From: Clostridiales bacterium
GTDB taxonomy: Bacteria; Bacillota; Clostridia; Peptostreptococcales; Anaerovoracaceae
Length of the DNA stretch: 64,000 nt
Assembly (NCBI GenBank): GCA_009776955.1
Contig: WRMW01000009.1
Location: 1-64,000, forward strand
Reading direction: 5' to 3'
The translations under genes were made by a program, and so were the position numbers. How positions within the stretch are numbered: the first letter of the stretch is position 1; each line of letters starts with the position of its first letter. The notes below the pieces were generated by a model. That model was not told the origin of the DNA. It searched no databases and saw nothing but the letters and a program-made list of their open reading frames with translations. This document shows positions 42,510 to 53,372 of the stretch, piece after piece.

Positions 42510-44882
42510 ATGAAAGTTTTTCTAGCGGAGCATATGGGGTTTTGTGGGGGCGTCGACCGGGCGATCCGCATGACTGAGGCGGCGCTGGAGGGGGCGGTCG
42601 TTTGGTCGGTGGGACCGATAATTCACAATGGCAATGTTATGGACGGGCTGAGGGCAAGGGGGCTTTGCGTCGCGGAGTCTTTGGATGACGTGCCGGACGG
42701 GGCGACGGTGGTGGTGCGTTCGCACGGGGAGGGGCCGGAGTTTTTTGAGGCGGCGGAAGCAAGGGGGCTGAATGTGGTCGATGCGACCTGTCCGAAGGTG
42801 GCGAAGATACATGAGCTGGTGAGAGATGCGGAGGCACGCGGCGAGCATGTGGTCATCGTGGGGGACGAAGGGCATCCTGAGGTGAGGGCGACCCGGGCGT
42901 GGGGCGGCGGAGGGCGAGCATCCGTGGTGGGTGGCGCCGACGAGTTTGCAACAGAAGGCATGACGAGGTTTGAAGGCCGTGGGCCTATGTTTGTAGTAAG
43001 CCAGACAACATATGACAAGGAGGAGTTTGGAAAGGCGGCGGAGCGCTTCAGGGAGCTCGGCGCAAACGTTAATGACACTATCTGCGAGGCGACGGCGCTG
43101 CGTCAGGATGCATGCCGCATAGTGGCGGCAAAGACCGACTGTGTAATAGTGGTAGGCGACCGTAATAGCTCCAATACCCGAAAACTCTACGAGATAGCAA
43201 AGAATTATGCAAAAAAGCACGCAATACTTATTGAGAATAAAGATGAAATTTTATTGAAACATTTGTGTGGATATGATAAATTAGGTATAACTGCGGGTGC
43301 ATCGACGCCCAATTACGTTATTGAGGAGGTTATTTCATCGATGAGCGAATTTAGAAGCGACAACTATGAGACCAACCCTATGCACGAGTTTATGGACGAG
43401 ATCGACAAGTCGACTCGACTGCCGCGCAACGGCGACATCGTGACGGGAGAGGTGATTCAGGTCACGGACAGTGAGGTCACTGTCAACCTTGGATGCAAGA
43501 AAGACGGCGTTATCCCCAAGAGCGAGGTCAGCCTTGAAGAAGGCCAGGGACTCTCGGATTTGTTTAAGGAAGGGGATGAGATTCAGACCAAGGTCATAAA
43601 GAACGATGATGGTGAAGGCAACATCCTCTTGTCGAAGAAGCGAGTGGTCGTCAGCGAGCACTGGGAGACGATTACGCAGGCGTACGACGAAAAGACACCG
43701 ATTGAGGTGAAGGTGACGCGCGAGGTCACGGGCGGCGTTATTGCTATGTTTAGCGAGGTGGGGGGATTTATCCCGTTGTCTCAGCTTTCCGACCGGTATA
43801 TCGAAAAGGCCGAGGAGTTTGTAGGCCAGGAGCTGGCGGTCAAGGTCATAAGGCTAGACCAGAAGCGCAACAAGGTCGTGTTCTCGCACAAGGCCGTGCT
43901 CAATGAGGAGCGCCAGAAGCGGATGCAGGAAATCTGGGATCAGCTTTCGGTCGGCGATATCATCGACGGCAAGGTGATGCGGTTTACGGACTACGGCGCG
44001 TTTATCGATATAGGCGGCGTGGACGGGCTCTTGCATATCTCGGAAATTTCTTGGGGCAAGCTGCGTCATCCGTCGGATTTGCTTGAGATTGACCAAGAGG
44101 TCAGGGTCAAGATTCTGTCGATGAACAAGGAAAAAGAAAAGATTTCGCTTGGCTACAAGCAGAACCAGCCAGAGCCTTGGTCTATTATCGATGAGAAGTA
44201 CCAGGTCGGGCAGGTCATCAAGGGCAAGGCGGTGCAGATCAAGGACTATGGCGTGTTCGTGGAGATCGAGCCTGGGCTTGACGGACTCGTGCATATTTCG
44301 GAAATCGCATTCCGCCGTGTGACGGATATTTCCGAGGAGCTCGAAGTCGGGCAGGAAGTGTCGGCGAAGATACTGGAGATCGATTCGATACGCAAGCGCA
44401 TCAGCCTGTCTATAAAAGAGACTTTGGAGAAGCCGCCTGAGGACGAGTATGAGGACGAGGAGGAAGCGGCTTTTGTGGAAGACGAGGCCGTTGAGGAGGA
44501 AGCGTCTGTAGAAGAAGCGTCTGTAGAAGACGAGGCTCCTGTTGAGGAGGAAGCTGTTGAGGAGGAGGAAGCGGTTGCAGAAGAAGAGCCTGCCGCCGTT
44601 GAGGTAGAGGAAGAAGCTGTTGAGGAGGAGGAAGCGGTTGCAGAAGAAGAGCCCGCCGCCGTTGAGGTAGAGGAAGAAGCGGTTGAGGAGGAGGAAGCGG
44701 TTGCAGAAGAAGAACCCGCCGCTGTTGAGGTGGAGGAGGAAGCGGTTGCAGAAGAAGAACCCGCCGCCGTTGAGGTGGAGGAGGAAGCGGTTGCAGAAGA
44801 AGAGCCCGCCGCCGTTGAGGTGGAGGAGGAAGCGTCCGTAGAGGAAGAGGTTCCGGCGGAAGAAGCGTCCGAGGGCGAGTGA
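42510..44882 (+). CDS. ispH: IspH fused to ribosomal protein S1
   Basis: Residues 1-about 275 are 4-hydroxy-3-methylbut-2-enyl diphosphate reductase, the last step of the MEP isoprenoid route, with Fe-S ligands C12, C94 and C192. Residues about 290-650 hold four S1 RNA-binding domains (GEVIQVTDSEVTVNLGCK, KVTREVTGG, GKVMRFTDYGAFIDIGG, GKAVQIKDYGVFVEIEP). This fusion is known in Clostridia. The last about 140 residues are an acidic tail with five copies of AVAEEEPAAVEVEEE. No strong ribosome site at 42510. A terminator follows. Confidence 0.92.
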   Translation: MKVFLAEHMGFCGGVDRAIRMTEAALEGAVVWSVGPIIHNGNVMDGLRARGLCVAESLDDVPDGATVVVRSHGEGPEFFEAAEARGLNVVDATCPKVAKIHELVRDAEARGEHVVIVGDEGHPEVRATRAWGGGGRASVVGGADEFATEGMTRFEGRGPMFVVSQTTYDKEEFGKAAERFRELGANVNDTICEATALRQDACRIVAAKTDCVIVVGDRNSSNTRKLYEIAKNYAKKHAILIENKDEILLKHLCGYDKLGITAGASTPNYVIEEVISSMSEFRSDNYETNPMHEFMDEIDKSTRLPRNGDIVTGEVIQVTDSEVTVNLGCKKDGVIPKSEVSLEEGQGLSDLFKEGDEIQTKVIKNDDGEGNILLSKKRVVVSEHWETITQAYDEKTPIEVKVTREVTGGVIAMFSEVGGFIPLSQLSDRYIEKAEEFVGQELAVKVIRLDQKRNKVVFSHKAVLNEERQKRMQEIWDQLSVGDIIDGKVMRFTDYGAFIDIGGVDGLLHISEISWGKLRHPSDLLEIDQEVRVKILSMNKEKEKISLGYKQNQPEPWSIIDEKYQVGQVIKGKAVQIKDYGVFVEIEPGLDGLVHISEIAFRRVTDISEELEVGQEVSAKILEIDSIRKRISLSIKETLEKPPEDEYEDEEEAAFVEDEAVEEEASVEEASVEDEAPVEEEAVEEEEAVAEEEPAAVEVEEEAVEEEEAVAEEEPAAVEVEEEAVEEEEAVAEEEPAAVEVEEEAVAEEEPAAVEVEEEAVAEEEPAAVEVEEEASVEEEVPAEEASEGE
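43323..43343 (+). promoter_or_regulatory. Internal ribosome site and ATG at the IspH-S1 junction
   Basis: GAGGAGGT at 43323-43330 is 10 nt before ATG 43341 (codon 278), exactly where the S1 part begins. The surrounding DNA (about 43190-43340) is clearly more AT-rich than the rest of the gene. Free S1 could be initiated here. Confidence 0.45.
44552..44833 (+). repeat. Tandem coding repeats in the S1 acidic tail
   Basis: Near-identical 45-63 nt units encode five copies of AVAEEEPAAVEVEEE, three of them separated by AVEEEE. High sequence identity between units suggests recent slippage or unequal exchange, so copy number may vary between strains. Confidence 0.8.
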
Positions 44883-44910
44883 TGCCGTTTCAAATCAAAT
44901 GACGACGTGC

Positions 44911-44936
44911 GCCAGGGGAAACCCTGGCGTTTTTCT
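44911..44936 (+). terminator. Rho-independent terminator after ispH-rpsA
   Basis: Perfect 8-bp stem CGCCAGGG / CCCTGGCG with GAAA loop followed by TTTTTC. Confidence 0.9.
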
Positions 44937-45019
44937 TGTTGTTCTGTGTGGAAGATTTTTCTTGGGTGGTGTATAATGTATGCATAATTATTCAAAGGTC
45001 AATGGGCAACGGAGGTCTG

Positions 45020-45472
45020 ATGCGGTATACGAGGCAGGGTAAGATAGTCGAGCTGATTTCGGAAAACGAGATCGACACGCAGGAAAAATTGGCGGAAATG
45101 CTCAAGGAAAGCGGGTTTGACGTGACGCAGGCCACGGTCTCGCGTGACATAAAGGAGCTCAAGCTGGTAAAGGCGCTCGCCCCGTCTGGGCGGTATAAGT
45201 ATACCTTGCCGGAGCAGGGGGCGCGCCACGGGGCTGACAGGCTTGCGAAGATTTTCAGAGAGACGGTCCAGTCGGCGGCGTCGTCGGGAAATTTAATTGT
45301 CGTCAAGACGCTGACGGGCTGCGCGAACGCGGCATGCGAGGCCATAGACTCGCTTGAGTTCCCGCATATACTGGGCTCGATTGCGGGGGACAACACGGTG
45401 CTTATCGTATGCGACGACCCCAAGAACGCACCGACGCTTGTCGCACGTTTTGACGAAATGTTGGGGGAGTAG
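45020..45472 (+). CDS. argR: Arginine repressor ArgR
   Basis: 150 aa transcriptional regulator. N-terminal winged helix (SENEIDTQEKLAEML, QATVSRDIKELKL) and C-terminal arginine-binding and hexamer domain (TLTGCANAACEAIDSLE, GDNTVLIVCDD). ATG 45020 has GGAGG 5 nt upstream; ATG 45002 is unlikely. A TATAAT lies at 44972-44977. It precedes recN, the usual Bacillota order. Confidence 0.92.
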   Translation: MRYTRQGKIVELISENEIDTQEKLAEMLKESGFDVTQATVSRDIKELKLVKALAPSGRYKYTLPEQGARHGADRLAKIFRETVQSAASSGNLIVVKTLTGCANAACEAIDSLEFPHILGSIAGDNTVLIVCDDPKNAPTLVARFDEMLGE

Positions 45473-45481
45473 GCGGGTTCG

Positions 45482-47116
45482 ATGATAAGCCGGATATACA
45501 TCAAGGATTTTGCGATCATAAAGGAGCTTGAGGCGGAGTTCTTTCCGGGGCTGTCCGTCGTAACGGGAGAGACGGGCGCAGGCAAGTCCATAGTGATAGA
45601 GGCTATGAGCATGGCGCTCGCGGGGCGGGCGGACAAGTCCATGGTGCGGGCGGGGACAGAGCGAGCCGTCATCACGCTTGTGACGGATGGGGAGGACATG
45701 CCAGAAGTGGTGTCGCGTGAGATAGGCGCGGCGGGCAAGTCGCTGTGCAAGGCTGACGGGGAGATAGTGACGCTCGCGCAGCTTGAAGCGTTTACCACGG
45801 GGCATGTGGATGTTCACGGCCAATACGACCATCAGAGCCTGCTTGTGCTGGACAGGCATATAGGGCTGCTGGATGCGTTCGGGCGGGCGGGGATAGAGCC
45901 TGCGGCGGCGGGGACGGCGGCGGCGTACGCCGTATACAAGGATGTAAAGGAGCGGCTTTCGGAGCTCGTGCGAGGCGCGGCGACCGCCGAGCGCGAGCTC
46001 GACTTCTTGCGTTATGAGATGAAGGAGATCGGCGACGCGCATTTGGCGGAGGGCGAGGACGATGAGCTTGAGGCGCGCATAAAGATAATGCAGAGCAGCG
46101 AGAAGATATACGAGGCCTTGGCAAATGCCTACGGTCTGCTGTCGGGCGAGTCGGCGGATGGGGGCTCGGCTCTGTCCGCTGTGGGGGGCGTGAGGGACAG
46201 CCTTTCGGGGCTTTCCGGGTTTGACGGGGAGTTCGCCAAGATGGCGGAGGTGAGCGCGGAGGCGTATTATGCGCTTGAGGAGCTTGAGTCGCAGGTGCGG
46301 GTGGCACGCGACGCCATGGAGTTTTCGCAGGCAGACCTCGATCGGGCGCTTGCACGGCTCGACCGCATCGACAGGCTCAAGGCTAAATACGGCGGGAGCA
46401 TAGCCGCCGTGCTCGCACATCGAGACAGGGCGGAGTCGCGCATAGGCGCGGCGGAGAATTCCGACGCTCTCAAGGCCGAGCTTGAAAAGGAACTCGCTTC
46501 GGCGAGGGATGTGTTGATGGAACGCGCGAGGGCGCTTTCCTCGCTTAGGTGTGAGGCGGCGGCGCGCCTTGAGGCGGCGATAACGGAGCAACTTGTGGAT
46601 CTTAGTTTCAGGGATGCCGTGTTCAGCGTCAGGCTTGAGCCCGATGAGGATGCGGTATCGGATGCAGGGTTTGACCGCGTGGAGTTCATGCTGTCGGCGA
46701 ACAAGGGGCAGCCTCTGCTGCCGCTCGCAAAGGTGGCGTCGGGCGGGGAGCTCTCACGAATCATGTTGGCGTTCAAGTCCGTGACAGGGGATTTTGACGG
46801 CGTCGAGACGATGATATTCGATGAGATAGACAGCGGAATAAGCGGCCATACGGCGAGCGTGGTCGGCGAGAAGCTGCTTCATATGGCAAAAGACCATCAG
46901 ATTATATGCATCACGCACTTGCCGCAGATCGCGGCCTTCGCCGATCACCACTATATGCTCGAAAAGCATACCGAGGGCGACGAGACGTTTACTCGCCTCC
47001 GAGAGATAAGGGGCGAGGCGCGGGTCGACGAGATCGCGCGGCTGGTCGGCGGTCGCAGCCTGACCGAGACGGCACGGGAGAACGCACGGGAATTGATACG
47101 GCAGGCGCGGGGTTAG
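45482..47116 (+). CDS. recN: DNA repair protein RecN
   Basis: SMC-like ATPase used in double-strand break repair. Walker A GETGAGKS at about residues 30-37, central coiled-coil arms (residues about 160-380), signature SGGELSRIMLA and Walker B FDEIDSGISG. 544 aa, normal. Starts 9 nt after the argR stop. Confidence 0.93.
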   Translation: MISRIYIKDFAIIKELEAEFFPGLSVVTGETGAGKSIVIEAMSMALAGRADKSMVRAGTERAVITLVTDGEDMPEVVSREIGAAGKSLCKADGEIVTLAQLEAFTTGHVDVHGQYDHQSLLVLDRHIGLLDAFGRAGIEPAAAGTAAAYAVYKDVKERLSELVRGAATAERELDFLRYEMKEIGDAHLAEGEDDELEARIKIMQSSEKIYEALANAYGLLSGESADGGSALSAVGGVRDSLSGLSGFDGEFAKMAEVSAEAYYALEELESQVRVARDAMEFSQADLDRALARLDRIDRLKAKYGGSIAAVLAHRDRAESRIGAAENSDALKAELEKELASARDVLMERARALSSLRCEAAARLEAAITEQLVDLSFRDAVFSVRLEPDEDAVSDAGFDRVEFMLSANKGQPLLPLAKVASGGELSRIMLAFKSVTGDFDGVETMIFDEIDSGISGHTASVVGEKLLHMAKDHQIICITHLPQIAAFADHHYMLEKHTEGDETFTRLREIRGEARVDEIARLVGGRSLTETARENARELIRQARG

Positions 47117-47170
47117 GCTGGGCTGTGAGACCGTGGGCAGGATTGCCAAGACGGAACTGTGAACAAATGT

Positions 47171-47199
47171 TTGACATGGCGGCGTGGCGAGGGTATACT
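47171..47199 (+). promoter_or_regulatory. Consensus promoter TTGACA-17-TATACT, leaderless geometry
   Basis: TTGACA 47171-47176, spacer 17 bp, TATACT 47194-47199, then 6 nt to ATG 47206. No Shine-Dalgarno before ruvC. Confidence 0.8.
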
Positions 47200-47205
47200 G
47201 GGTGC

Positions 47206-47736
47206 ATGATTGGGCGAGGCGATGGAGCGTTGAGAATATTGGGCGTGGATCCAGGTTATGCGATCCTTGGATGGGGCGTCGTTGACTACCGTGGGAGCAG
47301 GCACAGACTGGCGGGCTATGGGGTTATAGAGACGAGGAAGGACGAGGCGCAACCGCAGCGCTTGAAGCAGGTCTATTCGGGCCTTGCACAAATTATCGAG
47401 CAATACAGGCCGGATGTCTGCGCTGTGGAAGAATTGTTTTTCAACAGCAACCAAAAGACCGCCATTAAGGTGGGCGAGGCACGGGGGGCGGCGATAGTCG
47501 CGTGCGCGAATGCGGGGCTAGGGGTTTACGAATACACGCCGTTGCAGATAAAGCAGGCGTTGACGGGGTATGGGCGCGCGGAGAAGCATCAGGTGCAGGA
47601 GATGGTGCGGCAGATACTCGGGCTAGAGCGGGCGCCGCGTCCGGACGATGCGGCGGATGCGGTGGCGGCGGCGATCTGTCACGCAAACTCGTCGGGGTAT
47701 ATAGAGCGGGTCGCAGTTGCGGGCGGCGGAAGATAG
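47206..47736 (+). CDS. ruvC: Holliday junction resolvase RuvC
   Basis: Endonuclease that cuts Holliday junctions. Acidic catalytic residues in LGVDPG (near residue 15), VEELFF and PDDAADA; KVGEARGA is also conserved. 176 aa. The long frame open upstream (from 46906) is an out-of-frame extension over recN; the promoter fixes the start at 47206. First gene of ruvC-ruvA-ruvB-queA-tgt. Confidence 0.93.
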   Translation: MIGRGDGALRILGVDPGYAILGWGVVDYRGSRHRLAGYGVIETRKDEAQPQRLKQVYSGLAQIIEQYRPDVCAVEELFFNSNQKTAIKVGEARGAAIVACANAGLGVYEYTPLQIKQALTGYGRAEKHQVQEMVRQILGLERAPRPDDAADAVAAAICHANSSGYIERVAVAGGGR

Positions 47737-47748
47737 GCGGGTGCAAGG

Positions 47749-48378
47749 ATGATAGCATATATATATGGGACGCTTTTGGAGAAGCTGGAAAGCTCGGTCG
47801 TGATAGATACGGGCGGGGTCGGGTACGAGGTGTTTGTGCCGACGAACTCGCACGTCTGGCTCAAGGGCAAGGGCGACGAGGCGGTGCTGCATACGGCGCA
47901 GATATTCAAAGAGGATGATGCGTCTTTGTACGGGTTCGAGGACAGGGCGAGCCTGCGGTTGTTCAGGCTGCTGATTTCAGTGAGCGGCGTGGGGGCGAAG
48001 GCGGGGATGGCGATACTCTCGGCGCTGACCGTAGACGAGGCGGTGCGGGCGATAGCCTTTGAGGACGCGGCGATGCTGACGCGGGCGCAGGGCATAGGGA
48101 AGAAGGGCGCGGAGCGTATAGTTCTTGAGCTAAGGGACAAGGTGGAGGGGGTCTTTGCCGGTATCGCGGGCACAGGAGGCGTCTTGGCGGGGACTGACTT
48201 AGGGGGCGGCGGCGAGGTCGGCGGGAAGGCCGGCGCGCCCGACATAGTGACCGAGACGATAAATGTGCTTATGAGCCTCGGCATAAGCCGTAGCGAGGCG
48301 TCGCAGGCCGTGCTGAACGTGAAGGATGACTATGCGACGGTCGAGGACTGCGTGCGGCTCGCGCTGAAAGGGCTGTGA
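47749..48378 (+). CDS. ruvA: Holliday junction DNA helicase subunit RuvA
   Basis: Junction-binding tetramer partner of RuvB. Domain I OB fold ([12 protein letters not shown]), helix-hairpin-helix repeats ([23 protein letters not shown]), and the C-terminal RuvB-binding domain after a glycine-rich linker (residues about 140-160). 209 aa. 12 nt after ruvC. Confidence 0.93.
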   Translation: MIAYIYGTLLEKLESSVVIDTGGVGYEVFVPTNSHVWLKGKGDEAVLHTAQIFKEDDASLYGFEDRASLRLFRLLISVSGVGAKAGMAILSALTVDEAVRAIAFEDAAMLTRAQGIGKKGAERIVLELRDKVEGVFAGIAGTGGVLAGTDLGGGGEVGGKAGAPDIVTETINVLMSLGISRSEASQAVLNVKDDYATVEDCVRLALKGL

Positions 48379-48382
48379 TGAT

Positions 48383-49540
48383 ATGACGGATTTTGACAGG
48401 GAGTTTGGTATGGAATTTGGGGCGGAGTCCGGGGTGCCAGCGGACAGGCGGCTTGTGGACCCTGGGAGCGGCGGGTTTGAGGATGAGCGCGTCGATACCG
48501 GCCTGCGTCCGCGTACCCTTGGGGAGTATATCGGGCAGAAAAACGTCACGGACAATCTCAAGGTCTTTATAGAGGCGGCCAAGGGGCGGGGGGAGCCTCT
48601 TGACCATGTGCTGTTTTATGGGCCTCCAGGGCTAGGCAAGACGACGTTGGCAAGCATTATAGCGGCGGAGCTTGGGGTCGATATCCGCATCACGAGCGGC
48701 CCCGCCATCGAACGCGCGTTCGATTTGGCGGCGCTTCTTACGAACTTGAAAGAGGGGGACGTGCTGTTTATCGACGAGGTCCATCGCCTCAACCGCACGG
48801 CCGAGGAAATACTTTACACGGCGATGGAGGACTATGTAATAGACATGATCGTCGGGAAGGGGCCGTCGGCGCGGTCGTATCGATTGCCCTTGCCGGGCTT
48901 TACGCTTATAGGCGCCACGACGAGGGCGGGCAGTCTGTCCGCTCCGCTGCGTGACCGCTTCGGGGTCATCAGCAAGTTTGAGCTATACACGCCTGGCGAG
49001 CTTGAGCTTATCGTGCGGCGGTCGGCGGGGCTGCTCGGCATAGACATAGACGAGGCTTCGCAGAAAGAGCTTTCCGCCAGGTCGAGGGGGACGCCGCGCG
49101 TTGCGAACAGGCTGCTTAAAAGGGTACGTGATTTTGCCCAGGTGCTTGGTGAGGGGCGAATAGATCTGGAATTGACGGACAAGGCGCTCTCGGCTCTCGG
49201 CGTGGACTCCAAGGGACTTGAGGGGCTTGACCGCGACATCCTGCGGCTTATCATCGAAAGGTTTGGCGGGGGACCGGTCGGGATAGACACCATAGCCGCC
49301 TCCATCGGCGAGGAAAGAATAACCATAGAGGATGTTTACGAGCCGTATCTTTTGCAGTCCGGCTTGCTGCATCGCACGTCCAAGGGGCGTATGGCTTCGC
49401 GCGATGCGTGGCTTTGGCTTGGGATAGAGCCGCCTGCGGATGCAAAGACCACGCAGACGAGCATGTTCGATTTGGGCGGCGGTGCAGACGATGCGGTCGA
49501 TGCGGATAATTCGGAGATCGAGATCGAGTACGCCGAATGA
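48383..49540 (+). CDS. ruvB: Holliday junction branch-migration ATPase RuvB
   Basis: AAA+ motor. Walker [10 protein letters not shown], Walker B FIDEVHR, sensor GATTRAG and arginine-finger region LRDRFG; C-terminal winged helix. 385 aa, with about 20 extra residues at each end over the family's usual length; the C-terminal addition is an acidic tail. 4 nt after ruvA, and its stop overlaps queA. Confidence 0.95.
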   Translation: MTDFDREFGMEFGAESGVPADRRLVDPGSGGFEDERVDTGLRPRTLGEYIGQKNVTDNLKVFIEAAKGRGEPLDHVLFYGPPGLGKTTLASIIAAELGVDIRITSGPAIERAFDLAALLTNLKEGDVLFIDEVHRLNRTAEEILYTAMEDYVIDMIVGKGPSARSYRLPLPGFTLIGATTRAGSLSAPLRDRFGVISKFELYTPGELELIVRRSAGLLGIDIDEASQKELSARSRGTPRVANRLLKRVRDFAQVLGEGRIDLELTDKALSALGVDSKGLEGLDRDILRLIIERFGGGPVGIDTIAASIGEERITIEDVYEPYLLQSGLLHRTSKGRMASRDAWLWLGIEPPADAKTTQTSMFDLGGGADDAVDADNSEIEIEYAE

Positions 49541-50601
49541 CGGACATAAGCCTTTTTGACTATGAGCTTCCAGAGGGGTTGATTGCCCAGTACCCTGCGG
49601 CGGAGCGGGACGCTTCGCGGCTTTTGGTGGTGGACAGGGCTTCGGGCGGTCGCGAGCATAAGTTTTTTTACGATCTGCCAAAGCATCTTAGGGCGGGCGA
49701 TGTGCTTGTCTTTAACGATTCGTGCGTGATAAGGGCGCGGCTTGTCGGGGAGAAGGAAGGCACGGGCGCGAGGATCGAGGTGTTTTTGCTCAGGCGTCTG
49801 GAAGGGGGCGGTGAATTGTGGGAGACGCTTGCTCGTCCGGCTAGGCGTCTGCGTACGGGGGACTGCGTTTTGTTCGGGGGCGGGCAGGGGCTTGCCGCGG
49901 AAGTGATGGGGCGGGGCGACGACGGCTCTGTGTATGTGCGGTTTCGGTGCGAGGGGGACTTTATGGACGCCTTGGAACGTCTTGGGCGCGTGCCCTTGCC
50001 GCCGTATATAAGGCGTGAGGACGAGGGCGAGGACGCAACACGATATCAATGCGTTTATGCTAATGAACCCGGCTCGGCGGCCGCGCCTACGGCAGGGCTG
50101 CATTTTACGGATGGGCTGCTTGATGGCTTGCGTGGGATGGGGGTGGAGACCGTCTTTGTCACGCTCCATGTCGGGTTAGGGACTTTTCGGCCTGTGCAGA
50201 CGGACGCTATAGAGGAGCACAAGATGCACTCGGAAAATTATTATATAGGGGAGAATGCGCGTCGGCGGATAAACCTTGCGAAGGCGGAGGGCAGGCGCGT
50301 CATCTGTGTCGGGACTACATCCGTGCGGACGCTTGAGAGCGCGTGCATATATAATGAGGGGGACGGGTGGCATATCCCGGAGTCTGCTTGCGAGGGGGAT
50401 ACGGATATTTATATCTATCCAGGCGGGCGGGGCATCCATATGGCGGACGGGCTTATCACGAATTTTCATCTGCCCAAGTCGACGCTGCTTATGCTTGTCA
50501 GCGCGTTTTATGACAGGGAGAGGGTGTTGGAGATATATAGGGAAGCGATCGAGAAAGGGTATCGGTTTTTCAGTTATGGGGACGCTATGTTGATATTATG
50601 A
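49537..50601 (+). CDS. queA: S-adenosylmethionine:tRNA ribosyltransferase-isomerase QueA
   Basis: Adds the epoxycyclopentane ring of queuosine precursor to tRNA. Typical motifs: [65 protein letters not shown]. 354 aa. Overlaps ruvB by four bases. Confidence 0.95.
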   Translation: MTDISLFDYELPEGLIAQYPAAERDASRLLVVDRASGGREHKFFYDLPKHLRAGDVLVFNDSCVIRARLVGEKEGTGARIEVFLLRRLEGGGELWETLARPARRLRTGDCVLFGGGQGLAAEVMGRGDDGSVYVRFRCEGDFMDALERLGRVPLPPYIRREDEGEDATRYQCVYANEPGSAAAPTAGLHFTDGLLDGLRGMGVETVFVTLHVGLGTFRPVQTDAIEEHKMHSENYYIGENARRRINLAKAEGRRVICVGTTSVRTLESACIYNEGDGWHIPESACEGDTDIYIYPGGRGIHMADGLITNFHLPKSTLLMLVSAFYDRERVLEIYREAIEKGYRFFSYGDAMLIL

Positions 50602-51744
<1,143 letters not shown>

Positions 51745-51761
51745 CATTGCGTGTCGGTTTG

Positions 51762-51767
51762 TATATA
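51762..51767 (+). promoter_or_regulatory. -10 element before superoxide reductase gene
   Basis: Consensus TATAAT preceded by TTG; no good -35 at 17 bp. Transcription would begin near 51774, leaving an AAAAGGGAGG ribosome site in the leader. Confidence 0.4.
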
Positions 51768-51792
51768 ATGAAACAAAAGGGAGGTACTAATT

Positions 51793-52182
51793 ATGGAAGT
51801 TAAGTTTTATAAGTGCAGTGCGTGTGGAAATCTGTTGATACCTGCGATTGACGGGGGCGTGACGCCGGAGTGCTGCGGGATGGAAATGGACGAGCTTCAG
51901 GCAGGGGTGACCGATGCCGCCGTCGAGAAGCATGTGCCCGTCATCGTGCGGAACCCAGACGGGATACATATCGACATCAATGTCGGCTCTGTGGAGCACC
52001 CGATGACGGCGGATCATTTCATCGAGGTGATTGTGCTGTTGCTCGACAAGCGCATTTACATCTTCAACCTCAGCGCAGGGGACGAGCCGACGGTGCTGTG
52101 CGGGTACAAGGACAACACGGTGCCGATGAAGGCGTACGCGTATTGTAATTTGCATGGATTATGGGCTTCAACGGAAGGCTAA
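51793..52182 (+). CDS. Desulfoferrodoxin-type superoxide reductase
   Basis: Detoxifies superoxide without making oxygen, as expected in an anaerobe. N-terminal desulforedoxin iron site with C8, C11, C27 and C28; the catalytic iron site has His in VEKHVPVI (residue 47, with the family lysine before it), VEHPMTADH, and the Cys and His of YCNLHGLW. 129 aa, normal. Ribosome site GGGAGG. The stop overlaps the stop of the convergent methyltransferase gene. Confidence 0.93.
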   Translation: MEVKFYKCSACGNLLIPAIDGGVTPECCGMEMDELQAGVTDAAVEKHVPVIVRNPDGIHIDINVGSVEHPMTADHFIEVIVLLLDKRIYIFNLSAGDEPTVLCGYKDNTVPMKAYAYCNLHGLWASTEG

Positions 52183-53372
52183 AGCCTTTCGATTAGTGCT
52201 GATAGCTCTATGTGCTTCGTGAACGGAAAGTTGTCGTAGGCGCCGAGTGTAGTTATGCCGTAGCCGGCGCTTTTCAGCATGGCGGCGTTCTGTGCGAAAG
52301 TCTTTGGATTGCAGCTGATATATAGCAGGGCGGGGAGCCCGTATTCGATGACGCGTTTCAGCGCTTTTGGGTGCAGGCCCATTCGCGGCGGGTCTACCAC
52401 GAGCAGGTCCGGCGGTGGAAGTTCGCGCATCACCTCGAAGGCGTCGCCACAGACAAAGGCGGCGTTTTTGACGTCGTTGCGCCCTGCGTTCTCGCGGGCG
52501 GAGATAACGGAGTCCTCGTTTAGCTCGATGCCTGTCACCTGCCCCGCACGTCCCGATAGGGCGAGGGATATGGTGCCTGTGCCGCAGTAGACGTCGTATA
52601 GGGTTTCCGCACGTTTGTCGGGAATAAGGGCAAGGGCTTCATCAAGCATGGATTCGACCGCCGAGGTGTTGGTCTGGAAGAATGAGAAGGCGCCGATGCG
52701 GAATGTGAGGCCGAGAAGCTTGTCGTAAAAATGGTCGCGCCCGTAGAGGGTTTTCATGCTGTCGCAGGCAACGACGTCGGAGCGGCGGTCGTTTATGGTG
52801 TGCAGGATGCCGACGATGGAATCCCCATCATTATTGTTTGTCGCTGCGAATACCGTTTCGCAGAACGCCGCATCGTCAAGTGCTTCCTCGCTTGTGGTGA
52901 CGAGGTTGGCAAGGACTTCGCCTGTGCGTTCGCCACGCCTGATAACGAGGGCGCGAAGGAAGCCGCTGCGTGAACGCTTGTGGTAAAAGCTGTGGCCGCT
53001 TCCGTGCGCCCATTCCAAAATGGCCGAACGTATTCGGTTGAATATATCCGGGACTATAAGGCAGCCGTCGGTGCTTATGACCGACATATACGAGCCTTGC
53101 TTGTGCAGGCCGAGCGTCATTTCCCCGCCCTTGACCTCGTCGCCAAAGGTGTATTCCATCTTGTTGCGGTAGGCGAATTGCCTGCCGGTCTGGCGGACAG
53201 GGCGGTACTCGCCCGGCACGATTTCGTTTTCGGCAAGGTGTGCGAGCACAAGATCGTTCTTTATGCGTAGCTGTTCGTCATATGGGACGCCCTGATAAGT
53301 ACAGCCACCACAAGCACCCGCATGGGGACAAGTTGGCACGCTGTCCAATCCCTGCGTTGCTGCGTCGCTCAT
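52179..53372 (-). CDS. RlmD/RumA-like 23S rRNA (or tRNA) uracil-5-methyltransferase
   Basis: SAM-dependent methyltransferase with an Fe-S cluster motif CPHAGACGGC (C-x5-C-x2-C) plus a later cysteine (DGCLIVP), the SAM region YDVYCGTGTISL, VDPPRMGLHP and catalytic cysteine in YISCNPKTF. 397 aa. Start at 53372 overlaps the metA stop (ATGA), so translation is coupled to metA. An in-frame longer version from 53483 would run into metA and is not supported. Confidence 0.9.
   Translation of the reverse strand: MSDAATQGLDSVPTCPHAGACGGCTYQGVPYDEQLRIKNDLVLAHLAENEIVPGEYRPVRQTGRQFAYRNKMEYTFGDEVKGGEMTLGLHKQGSYMSVISTDGCLIVPDIFNRIRSAILEWAHGSGHSFYHKRSRSGFLRALVIRRGERTGEVLANLVTTSEEALDDAAFCETVFAATNNNDGDSIVGILHTINDRRSDVVACDSMKTLYGRDHFYDKLLGLTFRIGAFSFFQTNTSAVESMLDEALALIPDKRAETLYDVYCGTGTISLALSGRAGQVTGIELNEDSVISARENAGRNDVKNAAFVCGDAFEVMRELPPPDLLVVDPPRMGLHPKALKRVIEYGLPALLYISCNPKTFAQNAAMLKSAGYGITTLGAYDNFPFTKHIELSALIERL

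Noticed and set aside
43341-44882. Separate rpsA gene instead of a fusion
   Set aside because: The IspH frame continues without a stop and the fusion is known in Clostridia; separate initiation is noted only as a possibility.
46906-47205. Upstream extension of the RuvC frame by about 100 codons
   Set aside because: It overlaps recN out of frame and lacks family similarity; the promoter at 47171-47199 sets the start at 47206.
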